Below, in pieces: positions 51,319-60,160 of a stretch of DNA of 64,000 nucleotides. Origin of the DNA: Caulobacterales bacterium (GTDB lineage: Bacteria > Pseudomonadota > Alphaproteobacteria > Caulobacterales > Caulobacteraceae); assembly GCA_019510435.1 (NCBI GenBank), contig JAEKKJ010000011.1:51252-115251 (forward strand), in the 5' to 3' direction. The notes below the pieces were generated by a model that ran no database searches, was not told the origin of the DNA, and saw only the letters and a list, made by a program, of their open reading frames with translations. The position numbers were made by a program, and so were the translations under genes. The stretch's first letter is position 1; each line of letters begins with the position of its first letter.

Positions 51319-54075
51319 ATGAAATTCCAGCACAGTTTGCTGGCGACCAGCGCCATGCTGGCCGCCGTCATGGGCGCACCCGCCCACGCCCAGACCAGCT
51401 CTGGGGGCGCCGCCACCACCATCGAGGAGCTGGTGGTCACCGCCGAGAAGCGCGAGCAGAGCCTGCAGGACGTTCCGGTGGCGATCACCGCCTTCACCGG
51501 CAAGAGCCGCGACCTGCTCGGCGTCAACACCGTCCAGGACCTGACCAACTTCACGCCGGGCTTCGTCTACCAGTCGGCCAACGACCGGGCCAGCATGCGC
51601 GGCATCGGCCGCCTGACCAACGTCCACTCGGTGGACGGGGCGGTGTCGATCTACATCGACGGCCTCTTCACCACCTCGACCGTGCTGGCCGGCGCGCCGC
51701 CGCTGGAGACCGACCGGGTCGAGATCCTGCGCGGCCCGCAAGGCACGCTCTACGGCCGCAACGCCATCGGCGGCGCCATCAACATCATCTCGCCGCGCCC
51801 CACGGACCACTTCTACGCCGAGGCGCGCGCCATCGCGGAGAACTACAGCTTCACCAACTTCCAGGGCGCCGTGTCCGCCCCGCTGGGCGACAACCTCGGC
51901 TTCCGGGTGTCGGGCTACAAGCTCGACCAGCGGCGCGGCTACTACCACAACGTCAACCAGGGCATGCCAACCGAAGGCAGTAAGCGGGACGAGTGGGAAT
52001 ACCAGGCCCAGTTCCAGGCCAAGCTGGGCGAGAACATCGAGCTCTGGGCCAACTACAAGTCGCTGGGCTGGAACAACCGCGGCGGCCCCGGCGCGCGTGC
52101 CGGCTATCTCAACGGCGCCTACGAGACCGGGCTGATCGACCCCAACTTCTCGGTGATCTTCAACCCGGTGCACGGCTATTCCACCGACACCGGCACGAAC
52201 GGCATCGTCCCCGGCAGCCTGACCCAGTTCAACGGCGGCACGACGACGACCAACCCGGCGCTGAGCGACAGCCACGCCTTCAACACCAACACGGCGCAGA
52301 AGGTGCGCCTGACCGACGTCCACTCGCTGACGGCGCACTTCACCTATCACGCGCCGATCTTCGACGTGAAGTATATCGGCGGCATCCAGAACTATAAGTA
52401 CGACCTCTACGGCGACACCGACGCGTCGAACGTGAAGTCGTACCAGATCCCGCTGGCGCCCGGCTCGATCTGCGGCACGGTCCACGCGTTGTTCGGCGCG
52501 GGCAAGGCCCCTGTCGACTGCAGCCCCCTGACGGTCAACGGCGACAACACCTACCACTATTTCGAATATCCGAAGTGGTACAGCCACGAGATCGACATCG
52601 CCTCGACCAACGACTCGCCGTTGCAGTGGATCGTCGGCGGCTTCTTCTATAACGAGCACTATACCGGCACCGGCAGCACCGCCGACTTCTTCCAGGCCGG
52701 CCAGACCTCGCTGAACACGCCCATCCTGGGCGCGGCGGCGAACCCCTCGGGCACCTGGTCCACCGGCAACTACGAGCTGACCACCCGCAGCAAGGCGATC
52801 TTCGGCCAGATCGACTGGAAGGCCACCGAGACCCTGAAGGTCACCGCGGGCCTGCGCTACACCAAGGACCGCAAGTTCGGGGTCGAGCACCGGCGCATCG
52901 TCTGCAACTCCGACACCTGCTACGCGGGCCTCTATCCCGCCGTCGGGCTCTCCGGGTTCGGGCCCGGCACGGCGGCCAACTGGGGCAGCCTGCTCGGCAA
53001 TCTGAACGCCGTCGCGGCCCTCGGCCCCTCGCTGGGCCTGGGCAACAAGCTCGCGGGCCTGGCCGGCCTCGGCAACGGCGGCATGGACCTCACCGCCACC
53101 CTGGCGCCTACAACGACCGCCGCCGGCGCCAAGGGTGTCTCCACCGCCCCGGTCTGCGCCGCCACCGGCGTCTGCAAGCAGTACACCATCGACCCCAACA
53201 CCGGCATCGCCACCCGGGGCCTCGACGACACCTCCGACGCGGTCACCGGCACCTTCGGCGTGCAGTGGGACCCGGCCGAGGGCACGATGATGTATGCCCG
53301 CTTCAGCAAGGGCTACAAAGCCTTCGGCTTCTCGGCCGGCGCCTTCCTGGCCGAGCCCGAGGCCAAGCCCGAGTTCGTCAACGCCTACGAGCTGGGCCTC
53401 AAGAAGACCCTGCTGGACGGCAAGCTGCAGGTGAACGCCGCCCTCTACTACCTCGACTACCGCGACCTGCAGGCGCCGGTGACCGTCCGCATCGGCCCCA
53501 CCAGCGTCAGCCAGTTCGTCAACGTCGGGAAGTCCCGCTCGGACGGCCTGGAGCTGGACACCATCTGGCAGCCGGTTCGCGCCGTGCGCCTGATGTTCGA
53601 CTACTCGTTCAACGACACCAAGATCCTGCGGAGCATCCCGCTGGTGGACGTGAACGACAACGTCAACACCGGCGCCATCGACGTCAGCGGCAACCGCCTG
53701 CCCCAGGCGCCGAAGCACAAGGTGGCGTTGAACGGGAACTATTCGTTCTTCCTCGACCCCGGCACCCTGACGCTCGGGGCCACCTACATCTACCGCAGCG
53801 AGGCCTACGCCAACGTCTTCACGCGCGACTACAACCGCGCGCCGTCGTGGGACCAGGTCGACCTGCGGGCCAACTGGTCGCCGTCCAAGGGCAACTACAC
53901 GATCATCGCCTATGTGAAGAACGTGTTCGACACCGCCGGCTACGACGCGGCGGTCGCGGCCTCGCAGCGCAACAACAGCGCCACGGTGGCCTCCGACCGC
54001 TTCCTCAACGGCGGCCAGAACCTGGAGCTCACCCCGCCGCGCACCTACGGCGTGGAGCTGCAGTACCGCTTCTAG
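51319..54075 (+). CDS. TonB-dependent outer-membrane receptor
   Basis: The 918-residue protein has a signal peptide (cleaved after PAHAQ, about residue 25), a TonB-box-like IEELVVTAEKREQSLQD, a plug domain with VEILRGPQGTLYGRNAIGGAINI, and a long beta barrel ending in an aromatic residue (YGVELQYRF), as needed for outer-membrane insertion. This FecA/iron-siderophore-like class is expanded in Caulobacterales and imports iron chelates, sugars or polyphenols. The substrate is unknown. GGAGG precedes ATG 51319. Confidence 0.95.
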   Translation: MKFQHSLLATSAMLAAVMGAPAHAQTSSGGAATTIEELVVTAEKREQSLQDVPVAITAFTGKSRDLLGVNTVQDLTNFTPGFVYQSANDRASMRGIGRLTNVHSVDGAVSIYIDGLFTTSTVLAGAPPLETDRVEILRGPQGTLYGRNAIGGAINIISPRPTDHFYAEARAIAENYSFTNFQGAVSAPLGDNLGFRVSGYKLDQRRGYYHNVNQGMPTEGSKRDEWEYQAQFQAKLGENIELWANYKSLGWNNRGGPGARAGYLNGAYETGLIDPNFSVIFNPVHGYSTDTGTNGIVPGSLTQFNGGTTTTNPALSDSHAFNTNTAQKVRLTDVHSLTAHFTYHAPIFDVKYIGGIQNYKYDLYGDTDASNVKSYQIPLAPGSICGTVHALFGAGKAPVDCSPLTVNGDNTYHYFEYPKWYSHEIDIASTNDSPLQWIVGGFFYNEHYTGTGSTADFFQAGQTSLNTPILGAAANPSGTWSTGNYELTTRSKAIFGQIDWKATETLKVTAGLRYTKDRKFGVEHRRIVCNSDTCYAGLYPAVGLSGFGPGTAANWGSLLGNLNAVAALGPSLGLGNKLAGLAGLGNGGMDLTATLAPTTTAAGAKGVSTAPVCAATGVCKQYTIDPNTGIATRGLDDTSDAVTGTFGVQWDPAEGTMMYARFSKGYKAFGFSAGAFLAEPEAKPEFVNAYELGLKKTLLDGKLQVNAALYYLDYRDLQAPVTVRIGPTSVSQFVNVGKSRSDGLELDTIWQPVRAVRLMFDYSFNDTKILRSIPLVDVNDNVNTGAIDVSGNRLPQAPKHKVALNGNYSFFLDPGTLTLGATYIYRSEAYANVFTRDYNRAPSWDQVDLRANWSPSKGNYTIIAYVKNVFDTAGYDAAVAASQRNNSATVASDRFLNGGQNLELTPPRTYGVELQYRF

Positions 54076-54127
54076 GCTTCGACGGCGCGCCCCTCCGCCG
54101 TTTGGCGGGAGGGGCGCAGCCGACTGC

Positions 54128-54604
54128 TCAGAGGGCCGCCTCGATCGCGCCCACCAGTTCGCCGTCGTGCGGGTCGGTGCGCGGGCCGAAGGCCTTCAGG
54201 GCCTTGCCGTCCTTGCCGAGCAGGATCTTGTGGAAGTTCCACACCGGCACCGCCGGCTCGCCCAGCTCCGCCTCCGCCCAGCGGTAGAACGGGTGGGCGT
54301 CCTCGCCCTTGACGTCGACCTTGGCGGTCATCGGGAAGTCGATGCCGAAGGTGGTGGAGCAGAAGGTCTGGATCTCGCCCTCGGTCCCCGGCTCCTGGCC
54401 GGCGAACTGGTTGCACGGCACGCCCAGCACCACCAGGCCCTTGTCCTTCATCTCGGAGTAGAGCTGCTCCAGCCCCTCGTACTGCGGGGTCAGGCCGCAC
54501 TTGGAGGCGGTGTTCACCACCAGCACGACCTTGTCCTTGAACGTCGTCAGCGGCAGCGGCGTGCCGTCGATGGCGGTGAATTCATAGTCGTAGGCGCTGG
54601 ACAT
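54128..54604 (-). CDS. Glutathione peroxidase family protein
   Basis: The 158-residue protein has the peroxidase tetrad: Cys36 (NTASKCGLTPQY), Gln70 (CNQFAGQEPG), and Trp and Asn in VWNFHK near residue 122. It contains Cys rather than selenocysteine and probably uses thioredoxin, as most bacterial members do. It reduces hydrogen peroxide and organic peroxides. Confidence 0.94.
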   Translation of the reverse strand: MSSAYDYEFTAIDGTPLPLTTFKDKVVLVVNTASKCGLTPQYEGLEQLYSEMKDKGLVVLGVPCNQFAGQEPGTEGEIQTFCSTTFGIDFPMTAKVDVKGEDAHPFYRWAEAELGEPAVPVWNFHKILLGKDGKALKAFGPRTDPHDGELVGAIEAAL

Positions 54605-54645
54605 GGCGAAGGCTCCGGAGGATCTGGCCGGGGAAGCTAGACCGG

Positions 54646-55569
54646 TTAGCCGCCCGCCTCCAACGCCTGTTCGACAGCCAGGGCGAGATCCAGCGCCGCG
54701 ATCGCCTCATCCACGGTCACCACCGGCCGCGGCGCGCGCCCGCGCACGGCGTCCAGGAAGGCCTCGACACTGACGCCCAGGGGATCCTTGGCGGCCGGCG
54801 TCTCGGCATAGTCGGGATTGAGCGCGAAGGGCGTGGTGTTGCGGAAGGTGCGCGCCACGAAGTCGATCTCGACCTCGCCCGAGGGATAGACCACCCGCAT
54901 GGTGCGCCGGCGCGCAGGCGCCTGGCGCGAGACGTCGAAGCGCGCGATGGCGCCGCTTTCGAAGCTGACCTCGGCGCGCACCTGGTCCCAGACTCCGTCC
55001 GGCCCGCGCTCGCCCTCGGCCTCAGCCGTCACCGCCTCGCTGGCCGAGACCGCCAGCGCCAGGTCCAGGTCGTGCACCATCAGGTCCAGCACCGCGGAGA
55101 CGTCGCGGCTGCGCTCCGAGGGCGGGCCGTGGCGCAGCGCCTCCAGCAGCAGCGGCTGCTCCGGCGCGTCCAAGAGGCCGATGGCCTGGAACATCACCCG
55201 CTCCTGGTGACCGCAGGCGACGACCAGCCCGGCCTTGGCCGCGGCCGCGCGCACCCGCTCCGCGTCGGCCACGCTGATCGCCACGGGCTTTTCCACATAG
55301 ACCGGCTTTCCCGCGGCGATGGCGGCCAGGGCCTGTTCGGCGTGGCAGCTGGCGGGCGAAGCGACGGTGACCACGTCCACCGCCGCCAGGAAGGCGTCGA
55401 AATCGTGGAAGGCGCGGCCGCCCAGCGGCATGGCGACCTTGGCCGCCCGCTCCGGGTGTGGATCGAACACCGCCGACAGCGTCACGCCCGGCAGGCGCGC
55501 ATACTGAGCGGCGTGGTAGCCGCCGAACACGCCGGCGCCCACGACACCGCCTCTCAAGGAATCCGCCAT
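54646..55569 (-). CDS. Gfo/Idh/MocA family oxidoreductase
   Basis: The 307-residue protein has an N-terminal Rossmann fold (GVVGAGVFGGYHAAQYARLPG) for NAD(P), the conserved PVYVEKPVAI motif with the catalytic Lys, and a C-terminal substrate-binding domain with VLDLMVHDLDLALA. Such enzymes oxidise or reduce sugars, inositols or related compounds. The substrate is unknown. It is divergent from the next gene. Confidence 0.9.
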   Translation of the reverse strand: MADSLRGGVVGAGVFGGYHAAQYARLPGVTLSAVFDPHPERAAKVAMPLGGRAFHDFDAFLAAVDVVTVASPASCHAEQALAAIAAGKPVYVEKPVAISVADAERVRAAAAKAGLVVACGHQERVMFQAIGLLDAPEQPLLLEALRHGPPSERSRDVSAVLDLMVHDLDLALAVSASEAVTAEAEGERGPDGVWDQVRAEVSFESGAIARFDVSRQAPARRRTMRVVYPSGEVEIDFVARTFRNTTPFALNPDYAETPAAKDPLGVSVEAFLDAVRGRAPRPVVTVDEAIAALDLALAVEQALEAGG

Positions 55570-55670
55570 CGGGCCTCCGCTGTGCGGCGCGGCCCTACCA
55601 TGCCGCTTGGCCTCGACGCCACCCGCAGGCGGTTATACAGATGTTTGAAACGAGCTTCGGGAGGATACCA

Positions 55671-56672
55671 ATGACCAGCGTGCGCGAGATCCGGCTGAAG
55701 AGCCGACCCAGGGGCCTGCCCACCGCCGAGAACTTCGAGATGGCCACGGTGGACCTGCCGGCGCCCGGCGCGGGCGAGGTGCAGGTCAAGAACCTCTGGA
55801 TGACGGTCGACCCCTACATGCGCGGCCGCATGAACGACGTGAAGAGCTACGCCCCGCCCTTCGCCCTGGGCAAGGTGATGGACGGCGGCGCCATCGGCGA
55901 GGTCACCGCCTCCAACGATCCGGCGCTGAAGCCCGGCGACCTGGTGCAGTCCGGCTTCGGCTGGCGCGAGGGCTTCACTGCTCCGGCCAAGTCCGTCCAG
56001 AAGCTGGACCCGCGCGGCCTGCCGCCCCAGGCCTTCCTCGGCGCCGCCGGCATGCCGGGCCTCACCGCCTACGCCGGCCTGCTTAAGGTCGCCGCCCTGA
56101 AGGACGGCGATGTGGTCTTCGTCTCGGGCGCGGCCGGGGCCGTGGGCTCGATGGTCGTCCAGATCGCCAAGGCCAAGGGCCACACCGTGATCGGCTCGGC
56201 CGGCGGGGCCGAGAAGGTCGCCTTCCTGAAATCGATCGGGGCCGACCACGCCATCGACTACAAGGCCGAGAAGGACCTGAGCGCCGCCCTGGCCCGCGTG
56301 GCGCCGGACGGCATCGACGTCTATTTCGACAACGTTGGCGGCGAGCACCTGGAGGCGGCGCTGAACTCGGCCAAGCTCTTCGCCCGCTTCGCCATCTGCG
56401 GGATGATCTCGATGTACAACGCCACCGAGCCGCCGCCCGGACCGCGCAACCTGGCCCAGCTGATCGGCAAGAACATCCGCATGGAGGGCTTCATCGTCTC
56501 CCACCACTTCGGGATGATGGGCCAGTACGCCGAGGAGCTGGCCGGCTGGGTGAAGTCGGGCAAGGTCACCTGGAAGGAGACCGTGTTCGAAGGCATCGAG
56601 CGGGCGCCGGACGCTTTCGTCGGCCTGTTCACCGGCGAGAACCTGGGAAAGATGCTGGTCAAGCTCGCCTGA
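55671..56672 (+). CDS. NADP-dependent medium-chain oxidoreductase (CurA/PTGR-like)
   Basis: The 333-residue protein belongs to the zinc-free medium-chain reductases that reduce activated double bonds (leukotriene B4 dehydrogenase, curcumin reductase CurA). It shows VDPYMRGRMNDVKSYAPPF at the active-site entrance, the cofactor motif SGAAGAVGSMVVQIAKAKG, and DVYFDNVGGEHLEAAL. GGAGG precedes ATG 55671; the longer frame is rejected. Confidence 0.93.
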   Translation: MTSVREIRLKSRPRGLPTAENFEMATVDLPAPGAGEVQVKNLWMTVDPYMRGRMNDVKSYAPPFALGKVMDGGAIGEVTASNDPALKPGDLVQSGFGWREGFTAPAKSVQKLDPRGLPPQAFLGAAGMPGLTAYAGLLKVAALKDGDVVFVSGAAGAVGSMVVQIAKAKGHTVIGSAGGAEKVAFLKSIGADHAIDYKAEKDLSAALARVAPDGIDVYFDNVGGEHLEAALNSAKLFARFAICGMISMYNATEPPPGPRNLAQLIGKNIRMEGFIVSHHFGMMGQYAEELAGWVKSGKVTWKETVFEGIERAPDAFVGLFTGENLGKMLVKLA

Positions 56673-56737
56673 TCGTTGGACCGTCACGGCCGACCGCGTA
56701 AAAGCCTGCGGGTCTTCCCCGAACCTCGGAGCCGGCC

Positions 56738-57640
56738 GTGCCGCGCCTTTTCAGCGCCTATGTGATCGTCGACTGGAGCGCGGCCTCCAAGCCCACCACG
56801 GGGGCCGATTCCATCTGGATCGGCGTGCTGAAGCGCGACATCCGCTTCCGCATGGCCTTCGAGAGCTTCAACCCCGCGACGCGGGCCGAGGCGGAGAAGC
56901 GGCTGACGCTGATCCTGGACGACCTGAAGAAACGCGGGGAGCGATGCCTGCTGGGCTTCGACTTCCCGCTGGGCTTCCCCCGCGGCTTCGCGGCCGCGCT
57001 GAAGCTGCCCGGCGAGCAGCCGTGGCGCGCGGCGTGGGACCAGCTGGACAAGATGGTCAAGGACAAGGTCGACAACACCAACAACCGCTTCGGGGTGGGC
57101 TCGGAGATCAACCGGCGGATGACCGGCGGGCCGTTCCCGTTCTGGGGCTGCCCGCCCAAGGACGCCCTGACCACCCTGCAGCCCAAGCGCACCCGCAACC
57201 ACGGGCCGGACGACCTGCCGGAATTCCGCCATGCGGACCTGGCGGCCAAGGGCGCGGCCCCGATCTGGAAGCTCTACTACAACGGCTCGGTGGGCGGTCA
57301 GGCGATCCTGGGAATCCCCTTCGTGCGCCGCCTGAAGCTGGCCCGCGGCGAGGGCGTCAAGGCCTGGCCGTTCGAGACCGGCTTCAAGGCCCTGACCGAG
57401 GCCGACCTGGCGGGCGTCGAGGTGGTGGTGGCGGAGGTCTATCCCTCCCTGCTGAAGCCGCAGGGCGCCCCGGGCGAGGTCAAGGACCTGACCCAGGTGC
57501 GCACGACGGCGGAGCACTTCGCCCGGCTGGATGAGGCCAACAAGCTGGGGGCGCTGTTCGCGCCGCCGAAGGCCACGCCCGCCGACGTCGTGCTGGACGC
57601 CGAACGCGAGGAGGGCTGGATCCTGGGGGCGGGAGCCTAG
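56738..57640 (+). CDS. RNase H-fold-like hypothetical protein
   Basis: The 300-residue protein begins with a strand ending in VDWSAASKP, the acidic-strand pattern of DUF429-type RNase H-like proteins, and has a second acidic strand at VVVAEVYPSLL. Related alphaproteobacterial proteins are often labelled as cobalamin CbiG or molybdopterin proteins, with no real support here. Function unknown. It follows the oxidoreductase by 65 bp. Confidence 0.7.
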   Translation: MPRLFSAYVIVDWSAASKPTTGADSIWIGVLKRDIRFRMAFESFNPATRAEAEKRLTLILDDLKKRGERCLLGFDFPLGFPRGFAAALKLPGEQPWRAAWDQLDKMVKDKVDNTNNRFGVGSEINRRMTGGPFPFWGCPPKDALTTLQPKRTRNHGPDDLPEFRHADLAAKGAAPIWKLYYNGSVGGQAILGIPFVRRLKLARGEGVKAWPFETGFKALTEADLAGVEVVVAEVYPSLLKPQGAPGEVKDLTQVRTTAEHFARLDEANKLGALFAPPKATPADVVLDAEREEGWILGAGA

Positions 57641-57671
57641 AGGCCGCGAAGCGGCGCCTTCCCAAGAAATC

Positions 57672-57760
57672 GACCACGAACCACACGAACAGGCTGCGGA
57701 ACGAGGCGCGGCGGTGCGAGCTGGCCGCGTTCGTGTGGTTCGTGTGGTTCGTGTGGTTCG
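57672..57760. repeat. Family D palindrome with 9-bp tandem repeats
   Basis: The left arm GACCACGAACCACACGAAC (57672-57690) pairs with a right arm made of tandem GTTCGTGTG units (57729-57760). It is of the CACGAA type seen nested at 27736-27840. It lies between convergent genes. Confidence 0.75.
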
Positions 57761-57807
57761 TCAAATTGACTGAGCCCCCGCTTGCGCGGCGGCGCGGGTG
57801 GGAGCCC

Positions 57808-58569
57808 CTACTCGCTCGACAGGATGCTGCCGAGGATGCCGCCCAGCACGGCGCCGCCGACGCCGGCGCCCATGGCTCCGCCGCCGCGGCCGCTGTCGTT
57901 GCCGGGCATGTGGCGGGCGATCTCCTCGGCGAGGTTCAGGATCGGCATCGACTGCAGCCAGATCCGCCCCGGCCCGGTCAGGGTGGCCAGGAACAGCCCC
58001 TCCCCGCCGAACAGCACATTACGAAAGCCGCGGACCATCTGGATGTCGGTCGAGACCGTGGGCTCCTGGATGCCGATGTGACCGGCGTGGACCAGCAGGC
58101 GCTCGCCGGGCGCCAGCTCCTTCTCGATCACCTCGCCGGAGAGGTCGAGGAACACCGTCCCCGGGCCGGTCACTCGCTGCAGGATGAAGCCCTCGCCGGC
58201 GAAGAAGCCGGCCCCCAGGCGCTGCTGCAGGGCGATCTCCAGGGTCACCGACTGCTCGGCGCAGAGGAAGGTCTCCTTGCGGCAGATCAGCGACTGGCCG
58301 GCCGCCAGCCGCATCGGCACGATCGTGCCGGGAAAGCGCGGCGCGAACGCCACCTGGCCACGCCGCTCGGCGGTGTACTGGGTCACGAAGAAGCTGCCGC
58401 CGCCCATGGCCCGCTTCAGGCCGGCGAACAGCCCGCCGCCGGTGTTGGTGTTCATGGCCATGCCGTCGGTCATCCAGGCCATGGCGTGGGTCTGGGAAAA
58501 CACCGTCTCGCCCGCCTCCAGGTCGATGGAGACCGTCTGCATGGTGCTGCCGGAAATCTCGTACTTCAT
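57808..58569 (-). CDS. AIM24/TIGR00266 family protein
   Basis: The 253-residue soluble protein has the AIM24 beta-roll pattern: GETVFSQTHAMAWMTDGMAMNT, LICRKETFLCAEQSVTLEIA and GEGLFLATLTGPGRIWLQSMP, with a Gly-rich C-terminal tail that may contact membranes. The mitochondrial relative affects inner-membrane organisation. The bacterial function is unknown. Confidence 0.87.
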   Translation of the reverse strand: MKYEISGSTMQTVSIDLEAGETVFSQTHAMAWMTDGMAMNTNTGGGLFAGLKRAMGGGSFFVTQYTAERRGQVAFAPRFPGTIVPMRLAAGQSLICRKETFLCAEQSVTLEIALQQRLGAGFFAGEGFILQRVTGPGTVFLDLSGEVIEKELAPGERLLVHAGHIGIQEPTVSTDIQMVRGFRNVLFGGEGLFLATLTGPGRIWLQSMPILNLAEEIARHMPGNDSGRGGGAMGAGVGGAVLGGILGSILSSE

Positions 58570-58633
58570 GGCCCTCTCCGCGGTTCGCGCGGAGCATAGC
58601 GGCCGGGCGGCGCGGGGCTAGAGGGGCGGTCCG

Positions 58634-60010
58634 CTACATCGGTCGGCGGCTCAGGATCCAGAAGCGGCCGAGCAGGAGGCCGCCGGAGAGGAAGCTCGCC
58701 GCCACCACCGCCCAGACGATGCCCACCAGGCCCAGGCGCAGGGGAATGGCGAACCACCAGGCCAGCGGCATCATCACCAGGATGTAGCTGGTCAGGTGGG
58801 TGATCGAGGGCAGCAGGACATCGCCGCGCGAGCGCAGGGACTGGGCGGTGACCACCTGCAGCGCGTCGGGCACGAGGAACAGGCTGCACAGCGCCAGGGC
58901 CGGGATGGCCATGGCCAGCGCCTGGGCGTCGCGGGTGTAGCCATGGGCGATGGGGCTGGCGAAGGCCCAGACCACCAGGCTCACCACCAGCCCGAACACT
59001 GCCGTAACTGCGAAGGCGACGCAGCCGGCGCGGTTCACGCCGGCGCGGTCCCGCGCGCCATAGTACTGGCCCACCACCACCGCCGCGCCCGTGGCCAGGC
59101 CCAGCGGGACCATGAAGATGATCGCCGCCACGTTCAGCACGATCGTCCAGGCCGCCACCGCCAGCGCGCCGATCCAGCCGGCGATGACGTTGAGGCTGGC
59201 GAAGGCGGCGACCTCGAAGAAGTTGGAGGCGCCGGCGCCATAGCCGATCCGCCGTTGCTCGATAGCCGCGGCCCGGTCCGGCTCGGGCTTGGCGAACACG
59301 CCCAGCGCCCGGGCCTCCGGCATCAGGGCGATGTAGCCGAGCGTCGCCAGCGCCAGGAAGGTCCGCGCCCCGGTGGTCGCCCACGCCCCGCCCACCGCGC
59401 CCAGGGCCGGCAACCCGAACGTCCCGGGCACCAGCAGCAGGTCGATGGCGAGGTTGACGAGGTTCGCCGCCCACATGGACCAGGCTGCCGGCCCGGGCTT
59501 GGACAGCCCCTCCAGCCAGAAGGTGGCCGCCACGCTCAGGGTGTAGCCCGGCAGCGACAGCGAGAAGACGATCAGCGGCGCGGTGGCGCCCCGCGCCAGG
59601 TCCGGCGGCAGGTGGAGGGCGCGCAGGAGGCTGGGGCCGCCCAGCACCAGGATCGCCATCGACGCAAAACCCAGCCAGAAGCCGTAGACCAGGCCACGGC
59701 GCAGCACCGCCCCGGTGAGGTCGCGCCGCCCCTCCCCGATCCGCCGGGCGGTCATCACCTGGACGCCGGTCAGGGCCCCCACCGCCATGGTCAGGATCAC
59801 GCTGGTCGGGGCCCAGGCGAGGGCGTGGTAGCCCAGCTGTTTGGCCGAATAGTTGCCCACCACAAGGGCGTCGCACAGGCCCATGGCCATGATGCCCAGG
59901 CGCGACATCACCACCGGCCCCGAGAGGGTCAGCAGCTGGAGAAGATCGGCGCGAACGGCGCCCCGGCGCCCTCCGTCAACGGCGGGCGCCTGGGCCGCGG
60001 AGCGGTCCAT
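58634..60010 (-). CDS. MATE family efflux transporter
   Basis: The 458-residue protein has about 12 membrane helices in two related halves, with MATE landmarks such as LSGPVVMSRLGIMAMGLCDALVVG near the N-terminus and VPLGLATGAAVVVGQYYGA in the second half. MATE proteins export drugs or metabolites by sodium or proton antiport. The substrate is unknown. Confidence 0.93.
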   Translation of the reverse strand: MDRSAAQAPAVDGGRRGAVRADLLQLLTLSGPVVMSRLGIMAMGLCDALVVGNYSAKQLGYHALAWAPTSVILTMAVGALTGVQVMTARRIGEGRRDLTGAVLRRGLVYGFWLGFASMAILVLGGPSLLRALHLPPDLARGATAPLIVFSLSLPGYTLSVAATFWLEGLSKPGPAAWSMWAANLVNLAIDLLLVPGTFGLPALGAVGGAWATTGARTFLALATLGYIALMPEARALGVFAKPEPDRAAAIEQRRIGYGAGASNFFEVAAFASLNVIAGWIGALAVAAWTIVLNVAAIIFMVPLGLATGAAVVVGQYYGARDRAGVNRAGCVAFAVTAVFGLVVSLVVWAFASPIAHGYTRDAQALAMAIPALALCSLFLVPDALQVVTAQSLRSRGDVLLPSITHLTSYILVMMPLAWWFAIPLRLGLVGIVWAVVAASFLSGGLLLGRFWILSRRPM

Positions 60011-60071
60011 GGCGGGAGATCCTGGTTTTCAAAGAGGCGCGGACACTGGCGCCGCCGTCAAAATTGGGCAA

Positions 60072-60112
60072 GCCACGCTTGGCCGGGACACAGCTTCCCA
60101 GCCAAGCGTGGC
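60072..60112. repeat. Perfect 12-bp inverted repeat between MATE and DAHP synthase genes
   Basis: GCCACGCTTGGC (60072-60083) and GCCAAGCGTGGC (60101-60112) pair perfectly around a 17-base loop. It may be a terminator for the DAHP synthase gene or a regulator site for the MATE gene. Confidence 0.7.
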
Positions 60113-60130
60113 CCATTGACCACAGGCGAA

Positions 60131-60160
60131 GATCTGACCGGATGGATATCCGGTCAGATC
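60131..60160 (-). terminator. Hairpin overlapping the DAHP synthase stop codon
   Basis: GATCTGACCGGAT-GGAT-ATCCGGTCAGATC is a perfect 13-bp stem with a 4-base loop that includes the stop codon of the minus-strand gene (60154-60156). It lacks a U-tract, so it may be an mRNA-stabilising or Rho-assisted end. Confidence 0.6.

Noticed and set aside
57480..57764. Peptide with THNTNH-type repeats from the minus strand
   Set aside because: It arises from reading the CACGAA palindrome as protein; no ribosome site, and it overlaps a real gene's end.
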